Virus record (IMG/VR): IMGVR_UViG_3300025889_000166
Location: 1 to 52,174 of that record
Strand: one strand, 5' to 3'
Source: a virus
DNA: 52,174 nt
Part shown: positions 16,036 to 24,062 of the stretch, in pieces
Layout of the letters: each line of letters opens with the position of its first letter
Numbering within the stretch: position 1 is the first letter of the stretch
Notes under the pieces: model-generated
The model's input: only the letters and a program-made list of their open reading frames with translations
Told to the model about the DNA's origin: nothing
Database searches by the model: none
Program-made: the position numbers and the translations under genes

Positions 16036-16801
16036 ACTGCGCGTGCATGACTGGGAGAGCTGGCAGACATATCGCAAGGATCGCGACCCGCCGCCGTGGA
16101 TCAAGGTCCACCGGAGGATCGTTCACAACGTCAAATGGGCGAGCCTATCGGACGCCGAGCGGGGTCAGCTTCTAGCGATCTGGGTGCTTGCGGCAGACGA
16201 CGACGGGTACATTCCAGACTGCCCGGTGATCGTCCGCAAGCTCTGCATGATGGACAGTGAGCTAGATCTGTGGCGTCTAGTTGACCTCGGTTTCCTCGAC
16301 ACGGTGACGACAAGCCGACGTCAGCGTGACGCCAACGTGACGGCATCGGGCGGTCAGGGTGCCGTCACAAGTGCTCACGAATCACACGACGATGAGGGCG
16401 TAAGCGACGGCACGGGAACACGTTACGAGCCTGACGTCAACGTGACGTCATCGTGGCGTCAGCATGACGCCCTAGAAGCAGAGGCAGAGGCAGAGACAGA
16501 AGATATATCGGTGCCCTCGCAGTTGTTCTCGCTGATGAGATCGGGAGACACGATCTACACCGTCGAGAAAGCCTACGCACTGGTGAAAGCGGCAGGCTTG
16601 TCGGACGAGGAGGTGATCGCGGCGAGGCGTGCCGTATGCGAGCAGACCGAGCGGCGGTACTGGAAGGCTCTGCCGACGTGGCTGCGTGAGATCGCCAGCG
16701 GCGGGCTGGTCAGACCGGACACTAGCGCAGCCGATGCCCGCAAGCAGCGCCGGGAGTACGAGCGCGAGCTTGAGGCACGCATACAGGGCGACATCGCATG
16801 A
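16028..16801 (+). CDS. Replication initiator / replisome organiser (DnaD-like)
   Basis: A 257-residue protein; the ATG at 16028 overlaps the previous gene. The N-terminus (WIKVHRRIVHNVKWASLSD, ERGQLLAIWVLAADDDGYIP) matches the winged-helix domain of phage replisome organisers. A low-complexity Glu/Ala stretch (EAEAEAETED) joins it to a helical C-terminal domain with a LPTWLREI stretch. It lies directly upstream of a DnaB-like helicase with a four-base overlap, so it probably recognises the phage origin and loads the helicase. Confidence 0.75.
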   Translation: MGRLRVHDWESWQTYRKDRDPPPWIKVHRRIVHNVKWASLSDAERGQLLAIWVLAADDDGYIPDCPVIVRKLCMMDSELDLWRLVDLGFLDTVTTSRRQRDANVTASGGQGAVTSAHESHDDEGVSDGTGTRYEPDVNVTSSWRQHDALEAEAEAETEDISVPSQLFSLMRSGDTIYTVEKAYALVKAAGLSDEEVIAARRAVCEQTERRYWKALPTWLREIASGGLVRPDTSAADARKQRREYERELEARIQGDIA

Positions 16802-17685
16802 GCGACATTTTCTCGCCGGAGTTCCGCGAGGCTTTTACCGCGCGCCAGATGTCGCCAGTCTCAGCGGTGCCGAGCCCATTCCCGATGCTCAACGAGTTCA
16901 GCGGAGATGAGGGCGGCAAGGTCGGGACAGCGGACGGCTGGTTCGTCGTTGTCGGCGGCAACCCGAAACACGGGAAGACGATTCTCGCGATCAACTGGCT
17001 ATGGTCGGCACTCGCATCGGGACGAAAGCCGATGTTCGTATCGTTGGAGATGAGTCAGTGGCAAGTCGCGACGAGACTGTACGCGATGATGACGCGCACC
17101 GATCTCTGGAAGGTTGAGAAGCGCGGGTTCCGGCGTGAGCAGTTCAACCAGATATGGCGTGAGCTTGACCCGATTCGAAACGACTTGACGCTGTACGTGG
17201 ACGATACGCCTCTGGTCCGCACCGACGAGATCATCGCGTCGATGCAGAGGCACGCCGACGAGGGCGCAGACTTTTTCGTCGTGGACTATCTGCAACTCGC
17301 TGCGCTCGGCAATTCCGAGCAGATCAACGAGGCGGTCGTGATCGCGACGACTAACCTGCGACATTTTGCCAAGACGGTCGGCAAGCCGGTCATCGTGCTA
17401 AGTCAGTTCAACAGGCAGACGAGCATGAACTACACCGACACGCCGATGCCTCAAGGGCTGCACGGCGGCATGATCGTCGAGGCGTCGGCAGATCAGATCC
17501 TGCTCATCGACCATAGCCGCTACGAGAAACTACCGGGCAAGGCGCGGACGTGGCTCACGGTCACAAATCGCCACGGCCCGAGCGACGATATTCCGATCGA
17601 ATACATCTGGGAGACTCAGACCGTCCAGCAGGGCGACGAGGATCTCGAAGAGCAGTGGCCTACAAACACCCGAACCAACTTCTGA
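16798..17685 (+). CDS. Replicative DNA helicase, DnaB-like ATPase
   Basis: A 295-residue RecA-fold helicase. Walker A is GNPKHGKT (residues 54-61), the VSLEMS motif is at 81-86, Walker B is VVDYLQL (161-167), and the SQFNR sensor motif is near 202-206. It is much shorter than full DnaB (about 450 residues) and lacks the N-terminal primase-binding domain. No primase was recognised in the window, so the host primase may be used. ATPGS ends in a conserved-looking acidic tail. Confidence 0.85.
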   Translation: MSDIFSPEFREAFTARQMSPVSAVPSPFPMLNEFSGDEGGKVGTADGWFVVVGGNPKHGKTILAINWLWSALASGRKPMFVSLEMSQWQVATRLYAMMTRTDLWKVEKRGFRREQFNQIWRELDPIRNDLTLYVDDTPLVRTDEIIASMQRHADEGADFFVVDYLQLAALGNSEQINEAVVIATTNLRHFAKTVGKPVIVLSQFNRQTSMNYTDTPMPQGLHGGMIVEASADQILLIDHSRYEKLPGKARTWLTVTNRHGPSDDIPIEYIWETQTVQQGDEDLEEQWPTNTRTNF

Positions 17686-17687
17686 CG

Positions 17688-17891
17688 ATGGCAATCACAA
17701 AGACCAAAATCCTGCAAGCTCTCCCCAAGCTCACTGACCAGCAGCGCGACATCATCACGCGCTACTACGGGCTGGGCCACGACCTACCCGAGTCGATGAC
17801 ACAGATCGCGACGAGGTATGGCGTCAGCGCACAACGCGTCTCGAAGATCCGCACAGACTGTGAGCAAAAGATCCTCGAAGGTACTCTGTGA
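17688..17891 (+). CDS. Sigma-70 region 4-like mini-protein
   Basis: A 67-residue protein starting two bases after the helicase stop. It reads like an isolated sigma-70 region 4: LTDQQRDIITRYYGLG, then TQIATRYGVSAQRVSKIRTD and a QKIL ending, corresponding to the helix-turn-helix that contacts the -35 element. There are no regions 1-3. Promoter module 2 starts eight bases after its stop. It could bind the repeated TTGACA/operator sites or remodel host RNA polymerase; this is inference. Confidence 0.65.
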   Translation: MAITKTKILQALPKLTDQQRDIITRYYGLGHDLPESMTQIATRYGVSAQRVSKIRTDCEQKILEGTL

Positions 17892-17898
17892 ATTAGGT

Positions 17899-17939
17899 GT
17901 TGACATCTCCAACGTGATGTATAGATTGATAGCATCAAC
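17899..17939 (+). promoter_or_regulatory. Promoter/operator module, copy 2
   Basis: -35 TTGACA at 17900-17905, 16-bp spacer, -10 TAGATT at 17922-17927. Operators GTTGACATCTCCAAC (17899-17913) and ATTGATAGCATCAAC (17925-17939) are 26 bp apart. The leader CCACCACTTAGGAGAT follows directly and ends before the ATG at 17959. Confidence 0.8.
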
Positions 17940-17958
17940 CACCACTTAGGAGATTCAA

Positions 17959-18327
17959 ATGATCGACACGACCTACACGCGCCTCGCCCAGCACGACCGC
18001 CCAGTGACCCGCTTCCTCGAAGGGCGCGAGTCCGCTCGCTCGACGATCGTGGTGATGCGCGACGGCAAGGCCACCAGCCTTCGGGTCTACTCCGACGACG
18101 CCGGTCACTACTACGTGAGGACGGGCAAGCGGGGCGCGACGAAGGAGCTGGTGGTCGGCCACACCTCGATCCACCCCGGACGCTACTCCTTCACGATCAA
18201 GCCACAATGGGAGATCGATAACGAGTGGATGGAGGAGCGCCGGTCGGAACGACGCCGGAACCGCCTCTATCGGATTGAGGCGCTGGCCCGCCAGATGGAG
18301 AGTCCGGCGCAGGAGGTGACAGCATGA
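17959..18327 (+). CDS. Early protein, hypothetical
   Basis: A 122-residue basic protein expressed from promoter module 2. The N-terminal 75 residues are beta-prone with STIVVMRDGKATSLRVYSDD and YYVRTGKRG; the C-terminal part is a highly charged helix (EERRSERRRNRLYRIEALA). No domain was recognised. Nucleic-acid binding would fit the basic C-terminus. It overlaps the following gene by four bases. Confidence 0.65.
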   Translation: MIDTTYTRLAQHDRPVTRFLEGRESARSTIVVMRDGKATSLRVYSDDAGHYYVRTGKRGATKELVVGHTSIHPGRYSFTIKPQWEIDNEWMEERRSERRRNRLYRIEALARQMESPAQEVTA

Positions 18328-18548
18328 GCGCCTCGGTCTGCGTAGGCTGCGAGGGTGAGGGCTGGGTGATCGCATGGGGCCGCACGAGCGCCCCAGTCGC
18401 GAGCCCGCCCGAGGTGAAGGTCGAGTGCGGTGACTGCGACGGCGAGGGAATCGACTGGTCGCAGACGTGTGAATATTGCGGTGACGCTGCGAGTGCTACG
18501 GTGAAAGACGACACTCGGTACTGCGTCACCTGTGCGAAAGAAGTGTGA
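18324..18548 (+). CDS. Zinc-ribbon protein (DnaJ-type CxxC repeats)
   Basis: A 74-residue protein with four Cys-x-x-Cys pairs: CVGC, CGDC, CEYC and CVTC. The CxGCxGxG-like first unit (CVGCEGEG) and the second (CGDCDGEG) resemble the DnaJ central zinc domain. It is probably a small zinc-binding adaptor. Its start overlaps the preceding stop (ATGA). Confidence 0.65.
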   Translation: MSASVCVGCEGEGWVIAWGRTSAPVASPPEVKVECGDCDGEGIDWSQTCEYCGDAASATVKDDTRYCVTCAKEV

Positions 18549-18551
18549 TGT

Positions 18552-18692
18552 ATGTCGGTCCTCGGAGGGACAAATCTCAAAGACCACAGCGGTTGCCACA
18601 TCCCGCTCGTCGGATCTCCTAGTCCCGGACGTGGTGGTCCTGCCGACTTGTTAGCGGTCGCGATTCGAGGCGCGACCCTGACCTCTAGCTAG
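18552..18692 (+). CDS. Possible 46-residue protein in an otherwise empty gap
   Basis: An open frame from the ATG at 18552 fills most of the gap between two zinc-ribbon genes. The product is Gly/Pro rich in the middle (SPSPGRGGPADLL), has no membrane segment and no recognised domain. There is no clear ribosome-binding site, and an alternative 24-codon frame starts at 18548. The stretch may also be untranslated. Confidence 0.3.
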   Translation: MSVLGGTNLKDHSGCHIPLVGSPSPGRGGPADLLAVAIRGATLTSS

Positions 18693-18702
18693 GAGGTGAA
18701 GC

Positions 18703-18924
18703 ATGACGGTACGAATCCGATGCGCTTGCTGTGGCTCGTCAGTGAGCTTCGACGTTCCGAAAGGCGCGACCTACTGCGAGGAGGAATACCAGTGCGCCGC
18801 GTGCTGGCGCATGATGACGGTCAGCTTCGCGGTGCATCACGAAGCGCCGAGCACTTGGTGGCTTGAGATCAGCCATCACGACGAGACGCTCGCGCCACGC
18901 ACATACACCACAGGAGGACGATGA
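18703..18924 (+). CDS. Zinc-ribbon protein
   Basis: A 73-residue protein preceded by an AGGAGGTGAAG ribosome-binding site. It has CxxC pairs CACC (residues 7-10) and CAAC (31-34), with an additional Cys at 25, forming a plausible zinc ribbon. The C-terminal half is His-rich. It overlaps the exonuclease gene start by four bases (ATGA). Confidence 0.65.
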   Translation: MTVRIRCACCGSSVSFDVPKGATYCEEEYQCAACWRMMTVSFAVHHEAPSTWWLEISHHDETLAPRTYTTGGR

Positions 18925-19898
18925 TGCAGCACCCGACTCAGATGACGGACGACGAGTTCCGGGTATGGCTTGACGGCAAGCGTCGAGGGATCGGCGGCTA
19001 TGACATCGCGGTGCTCATGGGAGCAGGTGGCGAGCCCTACGATGTGTATGCGAAGTTCGTGGACCTTCGCGACGAGGTTCGCCCGACGCCAGCCATGAGG
19101 CGCGGCCTCGCGATGGAGACGGCAGCGATTGAGGTGATGAGCGAGGCGAGCGGTATCGCCGTGACGCCATCAACCGACGACGACCGATGGCTGCGCGACG
19201 GCAAGCTCGTCGGCACCGTGGACGGCTGGGCCGAGCCTGACGGAAAGCTCGTGCCGTTAGAGTGGGGCACCGGCATCTGCGAGGCGAAGGTTCCCGACTC
19301 GTACACGTGGCCGCGCTACGTAGAGCAGGGAGTCACCGACACGAACTACCTTCAGCTTCAGTGGTATCTCGGACTCAGCGGAAAGCGGTGGGGCTGCTTC
19401 GCGGTGTTGTCGTACGAGGACTGGCGAACGCTCGGCGGCTCGACTCCTCCGATCGTGGAGTTCGACCCGGTATTGTACGAGACGATGCGCGAGACAGCCG
19501 AGGCGTTCTTGCACGATCACGTGTATCCGAGAGTTCCTCCTCCGCAGGTTGGTGGCGTGGACCCGCTCGACATTGACCGCGCACCTGTAGGCAAGGAGCA
19601 GGCGCAACTCGAAGCGCACGAGCACATCGCAGCGGTGACTCGCTACTTCGAGGCACTCGCCCGAAAAAAGGCGGCAGAGGCCGACGTGAAGGTGTACCGG
19701 GAAGAGGTCGAGCAAATCTTCACAGACCTCGACGCAGTGACTCTCGCGCTCGACGATCGCAAGCTACACTGGTCGCCATCGACACGGAGATCACTCGACA
19801 CGAACGCGGTCAAGCGGTTCCTGAAATCGAACGGCGTAGACGTGGACGAGTTCATGCGCGAAACCAGCACGCGGTCGATGCGTGCGGTCGGTATCTAA
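18921..19898 (+). CDS. YqaJ-like (lambda exonuclease family) recombination nuclease
   Basis: A 325-residue protein. The YqaJ/lambda-exo fold is marked by GIGGYDIAVLMG (residues 23-34), RGLAMETAAIEVM (61-73), the GTVDGW motif with Asp101, CEAK with Glu121 and Lys123, and the QGVTDTNYLQLQWYL helix (136-150). These carry the metal-binding and catalytic residues of a 5'-3' exonuclease that makes 3' overhangs. It pairs logically with the putative annealing protein at 13200. The C-terminal 130 residues are helical and charged. Confidence 0.85.
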   Translation: MMQHPTQMTDDEFRVWLDGKRRGIGGYDIAVLMGAGGEPYDVYAKFVDLRDEVRPTPAMRRGLAMETAAIEVMSEASGIAVTPSTDDDRWLRDGKLVGTVDGWAEPDGKLVPLEWGTGICEAKVPDSYTWPRYVEQGVTDTNYLQLQWYLGLSGKRWGCFAVLSYEDWRTLGGSTPPIVEFDPVLYETMRETAEAFLHDHVYPRVPPPQVGGVDPLDIDRAPVGKEQAQLEAHEHIAAVTRYFEALARKKAAEADVKVYREEVEQIFTDLDAVTLALDDRKLHWSPSTRRSLDTNAVKRFLKSNGVDVDEFMRETSTRSMRAVGI

Positions 19899-19915
19899 CA
19901 GTGAGGAGAAATGAT

Positions 19916-20038
19916 ATGAGCCTGACGACCATATTCTTTGTGGGACTGTTTCTCGGGTCATTAATGGGTCTGTTCTCAGCAGCACTTGCGTGTATCGCCA
20001 AAGACTCGGACGACCGCATGAGGCGCTGGTACGAGTGA
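19916..20038 (+). CDS. Small membrane protein (DUF3789-like)
   Basis: A 40-residue protein with a GAGGAG box upstream. A single hydrophobic segment (residues 4-27, with G-x-x-x-G spacing) is followed by AKDSDDRMRRWYE, the charged tail typical of small phage DUF3789-type membrane peptides. Its stop overlaps the next GTG. Confidence 0.5.
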   Translation: MSLTTIFFVGLFLGSLMGLFSAALACIAKDSDDRMRRWYE

Positions 20039-20520
20039 GCATCGCGATCACACGTAGAGGCTACTACCGCGTCATCGTAAACGGTGGTCAGTTTAGCCAG
20101 CACGCGGACCCGAACGAGGCGATCGAAAACGCTGCGGAGGTGTTGGCGACTGACCCGAGCGTCATGGTCGAGATCCTGCCTCCGCGCATCACGGTCGAGT
20201 CGAAAGCTGCTGGCCCAGTCACGCTACCGAGTACACCGCCACCACAGTCCGATGGCGGGATGGATCTGGTGGACTTCTTGACCATGCTCGACGAACAGGC
20301 GCACGGTCCTCTCGTCGTCGGTACGGTCGTTGATGCTCCCGACTTCTACACAGGCATCCAGAAGCTCACGGTCGATCACCGTGACTCGGGCTCGTGGTTG
20401 GCACAGCGGTTGGCGGTCATGGACGCAGACGGCATCCCGCAGCGCGTCGGCCTGACGTGGCGAGGGTACGTGCTGCTCTGGAATCTGCGAGACCGAGACG
20501 CCATCAGAGTCGGGACGTAG
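20035..20520 (+). CDS. Hypothetical early protein
   Basis: A 161-residue protein with a GTG start overlapping the previous stop (GTGA). The N-terminus is beta-prone (AITRRGYYRVIVNGG), then an acidic Pro-rich linker (LPSTPPPQSDGG), then a compact C-terminal domain with DHRDSGSWLAQRLAVMDAD. No family was recognised. Confidence 0.6.
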   Translation: MSIAITRRGYYRVIVNGGQFSQHADPNEAIENAAEVLATDPSVMVEILPPRITVESKAAGPVTLPSTPPPQSDGGMDLVDFLTMLDEQAHGPLVVGTVVDAPDFYTGIQKLTVDHRDSGSWLAQRLAVMDADGIPQRVGLTWRGYVLLWNLRDRDAIRVGT

Positions 20521-20521
20521 C

Positions 20522-20938
20522 GTGTTCGTCTCCGATGAGGACGAGGACAACGAGCGCGAGGTAGCCGCGATTCTCGAACGGCGCTGGCGCTGCAAGCTGC
20601 GGAAGTTCGGCAAGCTCGACCCGATCGACTGGTGGGCCGAACGAGACGGCAAGGTCGTCGCGTTCGTCGAGCTGAAGTGCCGGAAGATCCCATCGACGAA
20701 ATACGCGACCGTGTTCGTGACGCTGCGGAAATGGCTCGACCTGCTCCGCGCTCACGAGTGGACGATCGACGGCGTTCCCTCTTTGATCGTCGTGCGCTGG
20801 ACAGACCGGATCGGCTACTACGAGATCACCGACCTGCCGCCCGGTCGCCTGTCAGTCCTACGCCGACGAGAGCACCGCGTCGAGCAAGACACCGAGCCAG
20901 CGTGGGAGCTTCCGATCAGCGGGTTCACGTGGTTGTGA
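20522..20938 (+). CDS. Putative PD-(D/E)XK nuclease
   Basis: A 138-residue protein with a GTG start. A helix with a conserved-looking Glu (EREVAAILERRW) precedes DPIDWWAERDGKVVAFVELKCRK, which supplies the D and E-x-K of a PD-(D/E)XK nuclease fold, followed by a helix rich in basic and hydrophobic residues. This would be the second nuclease of this fold in the window. Substrate unknown. Confidence 0.6.
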   Translation: MFVSDEDEDNEREVAAILERRWRCKLRKFGKLDPIDWWAERDGKVVAFVELKCRKIPSTKYATVFVTLRKWLDLLRAHEWTIDGVPSLIVVRWTDRIGYYEITDLPPGRLSVLRRREHRVEQDTEPAWELPISGFTWL

Positions 20939-20946
20939 AATTAGGT

Positions 20947-20987
20947 GTTGACACCATCAACGCCATGTGTATGTTTCAGTTATCAAC
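20947..20987 (+). promoter_or_regulatory. Promoter/operator module, copy 3
   Basis: -35 TTGACA at 20948-20953, 16-bp spacer, -10 TATGTT at 20970-20975. The first operator, GTTGACACCATCAAC (20947-20961), has perfect arms. The second, GTTTCAGTTATCAAC (20973-20987), has a degenerate left arm but keeps the 26-bp spacing. The leader has CCACCACCAAGGAGAT before the ATG at 21009. Confidence 0.75.
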
Positions 20988-21008
20988 CACCACCAAGGAG
21001 ATCGAAAG

Positions 21009-21251
21009 ATGACTCAGGAACTCGTAAACGCACTCAGCAACGCCCGCCACCACGTCGAGTGCCTCGTACCACAGGTACTCCTGACCACCAACGCCCTCAA
21101 CTACACGTGGGTCGATGGTGGCGCAGTCATGGATGCGGTGGAGGGCCATGTCCGGTATCTGCACGCGGAGCCTGCTGCCGACAGCCTGACCGCAGTGCTG
21201 CCGGGGCACGGTCTTTTCACAGTGACCAAGACCGGGGAGGTGTACCGATGA
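21009..21251 (+). CDS. Early protein, hypothetical
   Basis: An 80-residue protein expressed from promoter module 3. It is helical in the N-terminal half (NALSNARHHVECLVPQVLL) and beta-prone at the end (LFTVTKTGEVYR). No domain was recognised. The stop overlaps the next ATG. Confidence 0.6.
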   Translation: MTQELVNALSNARHHVECLVPQVLLTTNALNYTWVDGGAVMDAVEGHVRYLHAEPAADSLTAVLPGHGLFTVTKTGEVYR

Positions 21252-21637
21252 GCGCGTTCATCTGCGACCCTCGCACGATCGGAGCCGCTGCCGCGTACAT
21301 CGCCAGCACAGAGCGAGCAGACGAGCAAGAGGCGCGGCGTCTAGCGGTCAAGCTCGCCGTCGCGAACATCGTGAGCATCGACGCTCGGTACGGAGAGGGC
21401 GAGGGCGAGAAGTGGGCCGGAGACGGTTTCGCCTTCGAGTGTGCAAGTGCAGCCTCGCAGATCATCGCGGCACCTGTATCACGGGAACGTGCCCTCGGCG
21501 CTCTTCAGTGCCTTCAGTACCAGAGCTGCGAGTTCGAGGGCTACGCCGGAACGGAGCAGGGCAAGATCACCGAGGAGGCCATCGTCGGCCTCGTAGATGC
21601 GGGCGTGAAGCCCGAAGGATGGGATAGCTGGGTATGA
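21248..21637 (+). CDS. Hypothetical early protein
   Basis: A 129-residue, mainly helical protein rich in Ala and Glu with a GEGEGEKWAGDGF stretch near the middle. It starts in an ATGA overlap and is itself overlapped by the helicase-methyltransferase gene. No family was recognised. Confidence 0.6.
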   Translation: MSAFICDPRTIGAAAAYIASTERADEQEARRLAVKLAVANIVSIDARYGEGEGEKWAGDGFAFECASAASQIIAAPVSRERALGALQCLQYQSCEFEGYAGTEQGKITEEAIVGLVDAGVKPEGWDSWV

Positions 21638-23844
21638 GCGATTATTCCGACTTCTTGGCAAGTAAGGCGATCACCGATCTGCCCACGGGCATTTCGATCT
21701 CAGGAGCACTTAACACCCACCTGTTCCCGTTCCAGCGAGATGTCGTCAGATGGTCTTTACGACGCGGCAGGTCAGCGGTGTTCGCTGATTGCGGCATGGG
21801 AAAAACGCTCATGCAGCTTGCATGGGCTGAACACGTACCCGGACCTGTTTTGATTTTGGCCCCGTTGGCTGTTGCACAGCAAACAGTACGCGAGGGTCAA
21901 AAGTTTGGGATCGACGTGGAATACGTTCGCCAGCAACCGAAAGATCACGGGAGTCGCGTCTACATCACGAACTATGAGATGCTAGATCACTTCGATGCCT
22001 CGAAGTGGCACGGTGTCGTGTTGGATGAGTCAAGCATAATCAAGCACAAAGATGGAGCGTTTCGGAGACAACTGATCGAAGATTTCTCATCTGTGCCGTT
22101 TCGACTGGCCTGCACTGCGACGCCTGCTCCAAATGACTTCACTGAGTTGGGCAATCATTCAGAGTTTCTTGGGGGACTCTCAATGACTGAGATGCTCAGC
22201 ACGTTCTTTGTGCATGACGGCGGCTCGACACAAAACTGGAGACTGAAAGGGCACGCTGTTTCTGAGTTTTGGCGATGGGTGTGTTCATGGGCTGTCATGC
22301 TCCGCAAGCCTTCGGATCTCGGATACGATGATGAAGGTTTCAATCTTCCGGGCTTGGTCTATCACGATCATGTAATCCGCACAGAGACGGCACCTGAAGG
22401 CTTCCTCTTCCCGGTGCAAGCCGAAACGTTGCAAGAGAGACTAGCGGCTCGTCGATCCACAATCGCGGAGCGGGTCGCAGAGTGCGCGGCTCACGTAAAC
22501 AACTCAACCGAGCCTTGGGTTGTCTGGTGCAACCTGAACGATGAATCGAAGGCCCTCGCAGATGCGATCCCTGACGCGGTTGAGGTGAGCGGCTCTGATT
22601 CTAACGATGTCAAAGAGGATCGCTTGCTTGGTTTTTCAGAGGGTCGTTTCCGCGTACTCGTCACGAAGCCGAAGATCGCTGGTCATGGTATGAACTGGCA
22701 GCATTGTTCCAATGTGGCTTTCGTCGGATTGTCTGATTCGTGGGAGCAGTATTACCAAGCCGTGAGGCGATGCTGGCGTTTCGGGCAAGAGCAGGATGTG
22801 GACGTTCACATTTACACTGCTGAGACGGAGGGTGCAGTTGTCGCAAACATCAAACGCAAAGAAGCAGATGCACTCACGATGGTCGAGGAAATGACGGCGC
22901 AGATGAGAGACTTGAACAGAGAGGACGTGCGAGGCATGGAAAAAGAATCCGTTGAATACGTGACAGATCACGAAAGTGGCGCAGGATGGGATCTCCACCT
23001 CGGGGACTGCGTTGATGTGGTCAAGTCTCTTGAAACAGACTCAATCGACTTTTCGGTTTTTTCGCCACCTTTCGAGAGCCTGTACACGTACACGGCCACG
23101 GATAGAGACATGGGGAATTGTCGATCCTCAGAGGAGTTTGCCGAGCACTTCAAGTTTCTTGTGGATGACTTGTTCCGCGTCATCAAGCCGGGGCGATTGG
23201 TTTCTTTTCACTGCATGAACCTTCCGACTTCTAAGGTCCGTGACGGGGTGATTGGTATTCGAGACTTCCGCGGTGAGTTGATCCGTATGTTTCAGGCTGC
23301 TGGGTTCATCTATCATTCAGAGGTCTGTATCTGGAAAGATCCAGTCACGGCGATGCAGAGGACCAAGGCGCTCGGATTGCTACACAAGCAGCTAAAGAAA
23401 GACGCCTGCATGAGTCGTCAGGGAATCGCAGACTATCTCGTCACGATGCGGAAGCCGGGAGAGAACCCGAACCCCGTCACAAACACGAACGAGACTTTCC
23501 CGGTACAGCTATGGCAGAACTACGCATCTCCTGTATGGATGGACATTAACCCCTCCGACACACTGCAATACCGGAGCGCAAGGGAGCATGACGACGAACG
23601 CCACATCTGCCCGCTTCAGCTTGAAGTGATCCGTCGTGCTATTCGGCTTTGGACGAACGAAGGGGATCTGGTATTGTCCCCATTCACGGGTATAGGCTCC
23701 GAAGGCCATGTTGCCATCGAGGAGGGGCGCAGGTTCGTAGGCGCAGAGCTGAAGGAGTCTTACTTCAAGCAGGCTTGTAAGAATCTGGACGCTGCCCAGT
23801 CCTCTCGTGTGGACTTGTTCGCTTCTGCTGGCGTAGTGGTATGA
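21634..23844 (+). CDS. Helicase fused to DNA methyltransferase
   Basis: A 736-residue two-part protein. Residues about 30-430 form a SNF2-like helicase: FPFQRDVVRW Q-motif region, GMGKT (54-58), LDES (Walker B), TATPAPND, and RCWRFGQ near the end. Residues about 446-730 form a beta-class amino-methyltransferase: SPPF at 477-480 (motif IV) comes before SPFTGIGSEG (motif I), the order of N4-cytosine/N6-adenine enzymes. The gene is visibly richer in A/T and less codon-biased than its neighbours, suggesting recent transfer. Adjacent to a C5-methyltransferase; it probably modifies phage DNA against host restriction. Confidence 0.85.
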   Translation: MSDYSDFLASKAITDLPTGISISGALNTHLFPFQRDVVRWSLRRGRSAVFADCGMGKTLMQLAWAEHVPGPVLILAPLAVAQQTVREGQKFGIDVEYVRQQPKDHGSRVYITNYEMLDHFDASKWHGVVLDESSIIKHKDGAFRRQLIEDFSSVPFRLACTATPAPNDFTELGNHSEFLGGLSMTEMLSTFFVHDGGSTQNWRLKGHAVSEFWRWVCSWAVMLRKPSDLGYDDEGFNLPGLVYHDHVIRTETAPEGFLFPVQAETLQERLAARRSTIAERVAECAAHVNNSTEPWVVWCNLNDESKALADAIPDAVEVSGSDSNDVKEDRLLGFSEGRFRVLVTKPKIAGHGMNWQHCSNVAFVGLSDSWEQYYQAVRRCWRFGQEQDVDVHIYTAETEGAVVANIKRKEADALTMVEEMTAQMRDLNREDVRGMEKESVEYVTDHESGAGWDLHLGDCVDVVKSLETDSIDFSVFSPPFESLYTYTATDRDMGNCRSSEEFAEHFKFLVDDLFRVIKPGRLVSFHCMNLPTSKVRDGVIGIRDFRGELIRMFQAAGFIYHSEVCIWKDPVTAMQRTKALGLLHKQLKKDACMSRQGIADYLVTMRKPGENPNPVTNTNETFPVQLWQNYASPVWMDINPSDTLQYRSAREHDDERHICPLQLEVIRRAIRLWTNEGDLVLSPFTGIGSEGHVAIEEGRRFVGAELKESYFKQACKNLDAAQSSRVDLFASAGVVV

Positions 23845-24062
23845 TTGGAGTCAAGGGAGCGCCACGGCACGTTGGACTAATGGATCGTACAAAGATCTGC
23901 GAAGCGTGCGGCGACATCTTCGCAAAGCCCTCGAATCAGCCGTGGGGCCGATGGCGTAAGCGTCGGTTCTGCTCACACGAGTGCTGGTGGATGACGAGGC
24001 CCAACTGGAACAGGTACGCAAACCAGAATGTGCCGCTCCAAGAGGATGAGCGGGATGCTTAG
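23841..24062 (+). CDS. Zinc-finger-like small protein
   Basis: A 73-residue basic protein between two methyltransferase genes, starting in an ATGA overlap (an alternative ATG is at 23880). It has CEAC and, after a Trp/Arg-rich stretch (PWGRWRKRRF), CSHEC, which suits one zinc site. It ends overlapping the C5-methyltransferase start. Function unknown. Confidence 0.6.
   Translation: MIGVKGAPRHVGLMDRTKICEACGDIFAKPSNQPWGRWRKRRFCSHECWWMTRPNWNRYANQNVPLQEDERDA

Noticed and set aside
20632-21012. Alternative-frame open reading frames over 20632-21012 and 20945-21247
   Set aside because: They are upstream extensions or shadows across promoter module 3; the downstream genes have better starts at 21009 and 21248 with the leader ribosome-binding site or stop/start overlap.
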